This document shows, piece after piece, positions 26,370 through 33,281 of a stretch of DNA of 47,474 bases; the first letter of the stretch is position 1, and each line of letters starts with the position of its first letter. Where the stretch lies: NCBI GenBank assembly GCA_000496135.1, contig KI542675.1, positions 863,942 to 911,415 on the forward strand. Direction: 5' to 3'. Below the pieces are notes generated by a model, which had not been told where the DNA came from, ran no database searches, and saw only the letters and a program-made list of their open reading frames with translations. Both the position numbers and the translations under genes were made by a program. The stretch is from Thermoplasmatales archaeon E-plasma. Its GTDB lineage: Archaea > Thermoplasmatota > Thermoplasmata > Thermoplasmatales > Thermoplasmataceae.

Positions 26370-27278
26370 GTGCTAATATGTATCACGCTAAATATATATA
26401 GGGGGAGGGAATCCGGGAAGGTAAAAACAACAAACAAATTGATCGGAATAACAGCGGTGCTGATAGTGATCCTGTTTATGGGAATGGCAGTACAACCTTC
26501 TGCGGTAGAAGGTCAGTATATAAAAGCAATGCCAAATGCCAGTGTAAATGAAAAGATTATCAGGGATGTCAAAGTCCACAGGAATGCTTTCATCACTGAG
26601 AGAGAAATCATAAACAGAAACGGTTTCGTGCAAATAGATAAAATCTATGACAACATCACCGCACACATGAGTATCCATTACACATACTATGCATCTCCTT
26701 TTGGAAACCATGAGGATTTTGCAGTAAAGGGCACCACATACTCTTACGGAATGGTAATTTTATCTACATTCGCTTCAGATGTAAATAATATTGTTACAAT
26801 AGTTTCATTGCAGTCAAACACATTCAAAGGTGTAAACCCATCAAATATGCAAGTCCAACCTGTCCATACGGATAATATCAATCCGGGACAGGTATTATGT
26901 TGGACGGATGAAACAGGTTCAAACGGAGCATGGATTTTATCGTTCAATGAAATGAACACACAACGACTAATTGAATATATCACAATAGGTAGTATGACTT
27001 TTGGAGCTATCGTAAAAGTGGCGGCACCAGCCCTTGCAGTAGCATTAGATGTATCAATTACTTTCCTCACGAAGGTGTTTGCAGTTGTCTTTGCAGCAAT
27101 GGTTGTAACCGCAGGAGCTATAGCCTTAGTGGATGCGTTGGGGGGTTATCAAGGAATCTACTTTGGAATCGGTGAACATCATGTAAACCTTTGGTTCACG
27201 TCATTTAATGTTCCTTACCCGTTGCTTAATTCAAATCCTGCATCTGGTTTTACATCAGTAGGAACTGGATCCATCTGA
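26370..27278 (+). CDS. Cassette 3: exported protein with Ala-rich hydrophobic hairpin
   Basis: A 302-aa unrecognised protein. Its leader (KLIGITAVLIVILFMGMA, about residues 23-40) is nearly the same as cassette 1's, and the DNA is identical over 31 bp (26429-26459). The middle is polar. Residues 205-260 form an Ala/Val-rich hydrophobic hairpin (APALAVALDVSITFL; VFAAMVVTAGAIALVDALG). The tail is 40 residues. The GTG at 26370 is the longest start, but a TATA-like AATATATATA at 26391-26400 argues for a later one, perhaps TTG at 26439, matching cassette 1. Followed after 9 bp by a small membrane protein. Function unknown. Confidence 0.6.
   Translation: MLICITLNIYRGRESGKVKTTNKLIGITAVLIVILFMGMAVQPSAVEGQYIKAMPNASVNEKIIRDVKVHRNAFITEREIINRNGFVQIDKIYDNITAHMSIHYTYYASPFGNHEDFAVKGTTYSYGMVILSTFASDVNNIVTIVSLQSNTFKGVNPSNMQVQPVHTDNINPGQVLCWTDETGSNGAWILSFNEMNTQRLIEYITIGSMTFGAIVKVAAPALAVALDVSITFLTKVFAVVFAAMVVTAGAIALVDALGGYQGIYFGIGEHHVNLWFTSFNVPYPLLNSNPASGFTSVGTGSI
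26391..26400 (+). promoter_or_regulatory. TATA-like box for cassette 3
   Basis: AATATATATA sits 39 bp before the TTG that matches the cassette 1 start. A similar AAAATATATT at 20141-20150 stands just before the group II intron, as if the two cassettes once had matching promoters. Confidence 0.4.
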
Positions 27279-27287
27279 GGGAAACAA

Positions 27288-27545
27288 ATGGGAAAAGTGA
27301 ATAATTTTTTAAATCCTTTCATTATAAAAATACCAATAAAATCTAAAATAATTGAAAGACTTATTTATTTAGGCATGTTTGCTTTTGGCGTATGGATACT
27401 TTACTCTGCCGTTTCAGATACCTTGATGAATAGATATTCCGTTGATCTTTCTCTAATAATTGTTGTTTTGTTTTTTTATATAATTAGTGGAATCGATAAT
27501 TATAAACGAGAAGAAAAAAAGACATCTAAAACTGTTCAAAAATGA
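27288..27545 (+). CDS. Cassette 3: small membrane protein
   Basis: An 85-aa protein with two hydrophobic segments (about 25-45, LIYLGMFAFGVWILY; about 52-70, LSLIIVVLFFYIISG), a Lys-rich N-terminus and a Lys-rich tail (KREEKKTSK). ATG start with a weak GAGG ribosome site 9 bp upstream. It occupies the same place as the small membrane proteins of cassettes 1 and 2. No family recognised; an immunity-like role is conjecture. Confidence 0.6.
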   Translation: MGKVNNFLNPFIIKIPIKSKIIERLIYLGMFAFGVWILYSAVSDTLMNRYSVDLSLIIVVLFFYIISGIDNYKREEKKTSKTVQK

Positions 27546-27985
27546 GAAATAATTATCTGAAGATTATGGAAATCTTCCGGGAAGGTTTTTTATAGAGGAG
27601 AAGTGTCTGAAAGTACTTGGAATACTGGAAAGCGAGATTGAAACGATGGTTTAAGTTTTTGAGTCTTAATGTTATGATTTCCATTAACAATGCTGATATC
27701 TATCTTTGGAAGTTATCATCTTTCTTATGCTCAACTTCATGTCTTTGGTCTTAAAGCTCCCAGCCTATTACCTTTCGGTTCAGAGATTGCGTCTCTCAGT
27801 TCCACGATTACTTTTCGACCGATCCGGAAATAGCATGACCTGTTTTTCCTGTGTTTGACCAGGTCAACCGAGACGGTATCTGGAAAAGGTATTGGTTTGA
27901 TACATACTAATCATAATGCGCGTTATCTCAATATTTTGCTCATTATAATGCGCAAAAATATAATACCTCTATCAAATACCGTATT
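27546..27985. other. Intergenic region before the AAA ATPase gene
   Basis: No complete gene in these 440 bp. A short frame near 27566-27650 (MEIFREGFFIEEK) has no support as a gene. The last 75 bp carry the promoter and repeated operator-like sequence described separately. Confidence 0.4.
27913..27964 (+). promoter_or_regulatory. Promoter with duplicated ATAATGCGC motif
   Basis: ATAATGCGC occurs at 27913-27921 and again at 27945-27953, 32 bp apart (three helical turns). The second copy abuts a TATA-like AAAAATATAATA (27954-27964), about 28 bp before the ATG at 27986, so the transcript is probably leaderless. A protein binding both repeats would cover the promoter; autoregulation is possible. 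Confidence 0.45.
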
Positions 27986-29248
27986 ATGATGCAGAAATCA
28001 CTCTTGAGAACAGTGATACAGGATCAACTGACTGAAATCGAGAGACTGGATCACATTGTCCCAAGAGATGCTTTTAACCTTGGATTATCGTACAGCGGAA
28101 CGTCCGCATTCATCATTAAGGGGATCAGGAGATGCGGCAAGAGCACAATGCTGAAGCAGATCATCAACAGCCGGTACCGGGATTCTTTTTTCTATTTCAA
28201 CTTTGACGATGAACGAATATCAGGGTTTATGGTGGAAGATTTCCAGGTATTGATGGAAACATTCATGGAGTTGTTCGGCGACGTTAGAAATGTGTTCTTT
28301 GATGAGATCCAGAATGTCAGGGGCTGGGAACTGTTCATCAATCGACTTCTTCGGGAGGGATACAGGGTATTTATCACAGGGTCAAATTCAAATCTCTTGA
28401 GCATGGAGCTTGGAACTCACTTGACTGGAAGACATGTAGACATGGAGCTCTATCCTTTTTCATTTCTTGAATTCCTAAGAGCAAGGAACATTGATTTATC
28501 AGCGAACGATTATTCAACTAGGTGGAAAGCAACAGCTACTACAGCGTTCAATGAGTACTTCTCCTCTGGAGGAATGCCTGAATCAGTTGTTTCTGGAAAT
28601 AATTCAGTCCTGACTCAGTTGGTAAGTGACATAATTCAGAAGGATGTGATGAACAGATACAACATAAGGAAGTTCCCAGAGATTAGGGACGTTCTGAGAT
28701 TCCTTATGTCCAACGTATCAAACGAAATGACATATCGTTCTCTCTCCCGAAACTTGGCTTTGAAAAGCGAGAACACCGTAAAAAAGTACATTGGATACCT
28801 GCAGGAAACATATCTCATCTTTGAAGTCAGAAGATTTGATCGCAAGTTGAAAAGGGCTGGAAAAAGTCCAAGGAAAGTGTATTGCATCGATAATGGAATC
28901 ATAATGAGAAACATACCAAATTTCAGCAAGAATAATGGTGCATTACTGGAAAATCTCGTTGCAGTGCAGCTTAAAAGGACTGGCAGGGAATTCTTTTACT
29001 ACCGACATGAGAGCAATGCAGAAGTTGATTTCGTGCTTCCTGTGGATCGCGAACTGATCCAGGTCTGTTACGAACTCAGTGATCAAAACATAGACCGTGA
29101 GATAAGAGGCCTGGAGAAAGCTTCAACGGAAATAGATGCAAAGAAGTTTCTGATACTCACAATGGATCAGGAACAGGAAATATCCAGGAATGGATTGAAA
29201 ATTGAGGTCATGCTGGTATGGAGATGGTTGATGGAGAACAATAATTGA
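27986..29248 (+). CDS. AAA_14/DUF4143-type ATPase
   Basis: A 420-aa (or 419-aa from the second ATG) archaeal ATPase. Walker A is FIIKGIRRCGKSTMLKQI near residue 43, Walker B is VRNVFFDEIQNVRGW near residue 97, and ITGSNSNLL is the sensor-type strand. The C-terminal half has a winged-helix segment (NTVKKYIGYLQETYLIF) and a DUF4143 nuclease-like fold (YYRHESNAEVDFVLP). Such proteins are common, often isolated genes in archaea; their role is unsettled, with links to defence or mobile DNA suspected. It stands between the hydrophobic-protein cassettes and the hydrolase gene, with its own promoter. Confidence 0.85.
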   Translation: MMQKSLLRTVIQDQLTEIERLDHIVPRDAFNLGLSYSGTSAFIIKGIRRCGKSTMLKQIINSRYRDSFFYFNFDDERISGFMVEDFQVLMETFMELFGDVRNVFFDEIQNVRGWELFINRLLREGYRVFITGSNSNLLSMELGTHLTGRHVDMELYPFSFLEFLRARNIDLSANDYSTRWKATATTAFNEYFSSGGMPESVVSGNNSVLTQLVSDIIQKDVMNRYNIRKFPEIRDVLRFLMSNVSNEMTYRSLSRNLALKSENTVKKYIGYLQETYLIFEVRRFDRKLKRAGKSPRKVYCIDNGIIMRNIPNFSKNNGALLENLVAVQLKRTGREFFYYRHESNAEVDFVLPVDRELIQVCYELSDQNIDREIRGLEKASTEIDAKKFLILTMDQEQEISRNGLKIEVMLVWRWLMENNN

Positions 29249-29417
29249 CAAAAAACAGGAGATAACAAGAGCAAAACAAGAGGAAGTCGTGACACAATCA
29301 TTAAGGGAAAGTCGCAAATGCTTTTAATTATTTAATTGTAAATAAACTAATAAAATATATATTATTAATAGTATAATGGGGTAAATATTATATACAGGCA
29401 AGATTATATATTCTTTC

Positions 29418-30332
29418 ATGGAACGTACAAAAATCAGTGCGATTATCCTGATAGTTGTGATGCTGTTCAGTTTTTCCATAATATTGCAGCAACCATCAGG
29501 GAATGTTAGTATAGGCCACAAGGTAATGTCATCCGCCCAAATAAGCACATCAAGAACGGTAGTAATTCTTGTGCACGGATTCAATCCGGGTGATACTTCT
29601 GGAGCTCCATCAACCGGCACATGGCATTCTGGTGTTAACATATACCAGCAGCTCGTAAATGCAGGTTATCTGGTAGGGAGCGTTGAATATTATGGTCAAT
29701 TCAATATCCAATTTAGCAACGGATATACTTTTTCTGACCCTTCGTTTTTTGGCACATCAAATACACCTATAAGCGCAATTGGAAATGAGTTGGGTAACTC
29801 TTTGGAGACAATTTTTGCGAATAGCCAGTTGAATGTCAATATTATTGGATACAGTATGGGCGGTCTCGTGACACTGTATATGCTTGAGCATTATGACATG
29901 ACAAATATCAACCTCAAGAATGTAATATTTATGGCATCACCCTTTGATGGATCACCACTGGCTTCAATTGCGAGCTGCCTTGGATTATCTGGCTATACAG
30001 GCACGCAGGTAAATGAAATGACATCAGGTTCCAACTTCCTGACAAACCTGGGAAATTCAATAGGCAATGCAGTTTCTTATTATTCCTCAACAACATGGAT
30101 AGTCTATGCAGGAACATATGATCCATGGTGGGGATATGCATTATTTAATGGAGCTAACGACGGAGTTGTTTCAGAAAATTCAGCAACATACTTTGGCTAT
30201 AACTACCTGTTCACATTTTCAAGTGATATCCATACTGCATCACTGGACAGTTTCACATGGTCAGGAATCAGCTACTTCCAGGATCAGTCTGTTGCAAACA
30301 CAATAATGAGCAACTTCGCAGGAAGCTATTGA
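29418..30332 (+). CDS. Secreted alpha/beta-hydrolase, lipase/esterase-like
   Basis: A 304-aa protein. The N-terminal hydrophobic leader (residues 6-24, ISAIILIVVMLFSFSIIL) indicates export. VVILVHGFNPG is the oxyanion-side HG motif near residue 53. NIIGYSMGGLV holds the nucleophile Ser146 in a G-x-S-x-G elbow. Asp248 (NGANDGVVS) and His272 (SSDIHTAS) complete a likely triad. It would hydrolyse esters, perhaps lipids, outside the cell. TATA-like ATTATATA lies about 25 bp before the ATG, and a strong terminator follows. It lies between the two groups of hydrophobic-protein genes; whether it acts with them is unknown. Confidence 0.82.
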   Translation: MERTKISAIILIVVMLFSFSIILQQPSGNVSIGHKVMSSAQISTSRTVVILVHGFNPGDTSGAPSTGTWHSGVNIYQQLVNAGYLVGSVEYYGQFNIQFSNGYTFSDPSFFGTSNTPISAIGNELGNSLETIFANSQLNVNIIGYSMGGLVTLYMLEHYDMTNINLKNVIFMASPFDGSPLASIASCLGLSGYTGTQVNEMTSGSNFLTNLGNSIGNAVSYYSSTTWIVYAGTYDPWWGYALFNGANDGVVSENSATYFGYNYLFTFSSDIHTASLDSFTWSGISYFQDQSVANTIMSNFAGSY

Positions 30333-30333
30333 T

Positions 30334-30360
30334 AGATATTTATTTCAAATATCTTTTTTT
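30334..30360 (+). terminator. Terminator after the hydrolase gene
   Basis: An 8-bp perfect stem (AGATATTT and AAATATCT) with a 5-nt loop is followed by a run of seven T, starting two bases after the hydrolase stop codon. Confidence 0.7.
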
Positions 30361-30469
30361 ATTTTTCAAAATCTCCCACATCTCTGAGATCAAGTATTTT
30401 TGAACGGGGAAAAGGTCTTCTTATATTTGGATTAGCATCAATGAGAGTTTGGTGGTTTACTATGGCGGC

Positions 30470-30640
30470 AATAGACTGTTAGACGGCATTAAAATACTAC
30501 CACTCGTTGACTCCGCGAAATACGTAGTTTCCGACCAGTCTTTTTGCATAACCATTTCTGGCGTACAGAAAATCCTTATGATATTGCGCAGCAGAGCAAG
30601 AATTTTGTTGAAGTGACCTATCAACCTTTCGCCGCCATAG
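30470..30640. repeat. MITE-like element, copy A2
   Basis: A 171-bp copy with ends CTATGGCGGCAA and CGCCGCCATAG and an interior close to copy A1. The left flank carries GTGGTTTA, the same 8 bp that duplicate around copy A3, but the right flank does not match. This suggests recombination or decay. It ends 18 bp before the first ATG of the Gly/Ala-rich gene, so that gene's promoter lies at or just beyond its right edge. Confidence 0.75.
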
Positions 30641-30684
30641 CGGTTATCAGAAAATTTATGTATATTGGAAAATTAAGCAATTCC

Positions 30685-31218
30685 ATGAATGTAGAAGTAA
30701 TGACATCGGATTTTCTTCTCTTACGTTCAAATGAGGGTCCCAGACTGGAAAGATCCTCTGGGCGTAAGGGAATAAAAAGGAGTGGGCAAGCCGATGGGAT
30801 TGTAAGCTTACTGACAGTAGTGCTGTTAATGGGTGCATTAGGTGTTCCAATGTATGCTGCGATGGAACTTGGTGCTTATAACGCCATCCCACTTGATTTA
30901 GGAAACCTTAATATTCACGTAGGCAGCGCACAAGCAGCATCTACTGGCGCTATGGGAGACATAGTTGCTTATATGTTATGGCACTGGGGAGCATATCCAA
31001 CATATAGTTTTCTAGTTTCAGCCATAGCGGGGGCGTTTGCTGGAGCAGGAGTTCCAATAGCTGGATCACTAATAAGTGCGGCAACTGATGCTTTTCTAGC
31101 AAGTGGTGCAGTGTCCGTTGGAAGTATTACTGATATTTTGTTGGTCACGGTGGCAGTGGTTGATCCTGTTACTCTTACCATAATCGGAGCTGTTGCTGCT
31201 GTGATTGTCGGGTATTAA
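30685..31218 (+). CDS. Gly/Ala-rich hydrophobic protein, putative bacteriocin-like precursor
   Basis: I know no family for this 177-aa protein. Residues 1-38 form a charged leader (ERSSGRKGIKR); residues 39-57 are signal-like and hydrophobic (GIVSLLTVVLLMGALG), with a Tyr-Ala-Ala exit. From 90 to the end it is Gly/Ala/Val-rich with helical hydrophobic runs (AIAGAFAGAGVPIAGSLI; LTIIGAVAAVIVGY). After residue 32 there is no Lys or Arg at all. The start at 30685 is chosen because AATTTATGT lies about 28 bp upstream; 30658 is also open, and the frame even extends into the MITE. It has its own terminator and is followed by an M48 protease and a SpoIIM-like protein, as in bacteriocin operons. Function inferred. 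Confidence 0.6.
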   Translation: MNVEVMTSDFLLLRSNEGPRLERSSGRKGIKRSGQADGIVSLLTVVLLMGALGVPMYAAMELGAYNAIPLDLGNLNIHVGSAQAASTGAMGDIVAYMLWHWGAYPTYSFLVSAIAGAFAGAGVPIAGSLISAATDAFLASGAVSVGSITDILLVTVAVVDPVTLTIIGAVAAVIVGY

Positions 31219-31236
31219 TCAAATACCCTTTTTTTA
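31210..31236 (+). terminator. Terminator between the putative precursor and protease genes
   Basis: GGGTATT and AATACCC form a 7-bp stem around a 5-nt loop and contain the precursor's stop codon. Eight T follow. It would make the precursor mRNA more abundant than the downstream protease and membrane genes. Confidence 0.7.
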
Positions 31237-31269
31237 TTTCTATTTTCTTAGGGATAGGTGATTTGTAAA

Positions 31270-32103
31270 ATGAATTCGTCCAACTCGCGAATAAAGAAAA
31301 CAGTAATTTTCTACACAGTTTCCTTTCTTGTTTTATCATTAATCTTGATAATATATCCGGTAATCGCAATGAGTTTTGACGCATCTATACTTTCACTGAC
31401 GATTTTCTTCATAGTGACATCTATTGGGAATTTCGTTATACAAAGGCAATCAGGCGGACTAGAGTTACGTAATTCACCGAGGTTCCTTAATAATTATAGC
31501 ATCAAAAATTTGATTATGTTCGAGGACGAATCGTTATCAAGAAAATACTCTGAGAAATTCATGGCTATTTCCAAAGATGGGGTGGCCATCTATTCATTTG
31601 AGAATACGGGAAAGTTTCCCCCTGCATTCATACGTATTTCGCACCACATACCTGATATTTTTGTCGACGAGCGATTTTTTTCTTATCTCGACCAAGCAGA
31701 TTTAGAAACCTTAATTTTACACGAACTTGGGCACTTTACGTACAGAGATAATTACAAAAAGCGTGTACTTGTGAACCTCTTTCTATTGTCCCTTGTTTTT
31801 TCCGTTCTATCAAGCGTCTTAATCTTCATATTGGGTTTCATAAACCAACTGTTTTTTATCCCAGTGATTCTGGTTAGTATATCACTTCTTTCGTTTGTAT
31901 TAGTTCTATATATCGCAATCAACTCGGAATTTGCTGCAGACAGATTTGCGGCAACGCAAAAAGGCAATACAAACGCTATGATTAATCTCCTTACGAAGGT
32001 ACAAGAGTTTGTATCAATTGATAAATACTCAAGAGCTAAAAAATTGAGGGTAAAGAAGCAGATTGATAGAAGGATCAAGAGGCTAAAAGATGAAGCTTCT
32101 TGA
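31270..32103 (+). CDS. M48-family membrane zinc metallopeptidase
   Basis: A 277-aa integral membrane protease. Two N-terminal hydrophobic helices (about 11-34 and 40-57) precede the zinc motif HELGH at 151-155. Two more helices follow (about 167-190 and 194-217), then NSEFAADRFA with the third zinc ligand Glu220 and Asp224. This is the HtpX/Ste24/BlaR1-type M48 arrangement. The ATG at 31270 is preferred, with AGGTG about 10 bp upstream; GTG at 31258 is open. Its stop overlaps the SpoIIM-like gene's start by 14 bp. Its place directly after the putative precursor suggests it cleaves that protein; this is inference. Confidence 0.88.
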   Translation: MNSSNSRIKKTVIFYTVSFLVLSLILIIYPVIAMSFDASILSLTIFFIVTSIGNFVIQRQSGGLELRNSPRFLNNYSIKNLIMFEDESLSRKYSEKFMAISKDGVAIYSFENTGKFPPAFIRISHHIPDIFVDERFFSYLDQADLETLILHELGHFTYRDNYKKRVLVNLFLLSLVFSVLSSVLIFILGFINQLFFIPVILVSISLLSFVLVLYIAINSEFAADRFAATQKGNTNAMINLLTKVQEFVSIDKYSRAKKLRVKKQIDRRIKRLKDEAS

Positions 32104-33106
32104 CTTGGGTGACAGAGTAATAGCATACTTTACAGAACAATCGTTTTTGGTTGCATTGTCTATCATTATTGATTTTGCGTTTATGAAAAAATCGTACATT
32201 TTAGGGTTTTTTGTTTTATACCAAATCGATTTTATTACTGGAATTAGGAACATTTTTACAACACAGTATGGGCTGATTGATCTCGCTATACTAAGTATAG
32301 TCTCATTTATCTATTACACATTTGAATCTCTTACTAATTTTGGTATAGCATCACTCATTTTTCACAAGAGAATAATAACAAAATACTCAATTAGACCGGC
32401 ACTGAAGGTAAGGCTAATTCTGGTGAGAAATGCAATAAAGTCCTTTTTCTTAATAGAGTTTTTCAATTTCCTCTTCGTTTTAATTTACAGAAAATACATG
32501 CAAACTGCCTATGATAGAACAACTAACTTAATCGTTTCTGAAATAAACGAAAACGATCATAAATCCCCCGCGCACCAACTAGTTTATTCTTCAATCATAG
32601 TCTATTATTCCATTTTCGGACTATTATTATTACTGTACTTATATATTTCTCCAATAGCTGCTTTGCCCAGAGGAACTGGGAGCTCCAGTTACCATTTTTA
32701 CACTTTTTTCAAGAGTATTCTTACTAACAATATGGAGTTGGATTTATTTAAGTATGTTTTGAGTGGTTTTACATTATTCATCGGTACGTTCATTAATTTG
32801 TACAGTTCTACAATTCTTGAAACTGTGGTAATGGCTGGTTTAATTAGGGGCTCCACAGCAAACTCTGCTATGAGATATATTCTGCCTCAATTCTTTCCGG
32901 AAACTCTTGGATATATCTTTGGGATTGCGGTTGCAATGGTAATAACTCACTTCATTCTCAGTTTTTTTCAGTCTGCGCTGAGAAGAGAGAGATTTTCCTA
33001 TTTCCTAAGCAAAAGCAATAATTACGGAATAATGGCAATAACATTTCTTGCCATGTCCGTTTCTCTTCTAATAATAGGCGCTCTAATCGAAGCCTCGATA
33101 GGATAA
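32090..33106 (+). CDS. SpoIIM/DUF95-like polytopic membrane protein
   Basis: A 338-aa protein with about seven hydrophobic helices. The C-terminal part (residues 205-338) follows the SpoIIM/DUF95 pattern: a helix ending IGTFINLYSSTILETVVMAG, then YILPQFFPETLGYIFGIAVAM, equivalent to the 'LPHGIFELPAIxxAG' motif, and a final helix closing in LLIIGALIEASIG. DUF95 proteins are a hallmark of circular-bacteriocin gene clusters and also occur elsewhere. Translationally coupled to the M48 gene. The N-terminal 200 residues match nothing I recognise. The SpoIIM call is from pattern, with no alignment run. Confidence 0.65.
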   Translation: MKLLDLGDRVIAYFTEQSFLVALSIIIDFAFMKKSYILGFFVLYQIDFITGIRNIFTTQYGLIDLAILSIVSFIYYTFESLTNFGIASLIFHKRIITKYSIRPALKVRLILVRNAIKSFFLIEFFNFLFVLIYRKYMQTAYDRTTNLIVSEINENDHKSPAHQLVYSSIIVYYSIFGLLLLLYLYISPIAALPRGTGSSSYHFYTFFKSILTNNMELDLFKYVLSGFTLFIGTFINLYSSTILETVVMAGLIRGSTANSAMRYILPQFFPETLGYIFGIAVAMVITHFILSFFQSALRRERFSYFLSKSNNYGIMAITFLAMSVSLLIIGALIEASIG

Positions 33107-33281
33107 CAATGACAATTCTGCAATTTGTTTATCGTTTCCCCGAGAAACCTTAAACAAAGACCATCTCTTTAACAGCTACTTATTAGAGCAGAATTGACTT
33201 TAAGGGGGGTTGTTTAATATCGAATGAATATAATCTATCCCTTGAATTTATTTTTGACTACCCTGTCTTTGGAATAGATGT

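Noticed and set aside
27560-27610. Terminator hairpin after cassette 3 (CTTCC/GGAAG followed by T-run)
   Set aside because: The stem would be 5 bp with a 1-nt loop, which cannot form as drawn.
30544-30684. Extended N-terminus of the putative precursor starting inside MITE A2
   Set aside because: The extra residues are encoded by mobile-element DNA and the TATA-like box lies downstream of that start, so 30685 (or 30658) is more likely.
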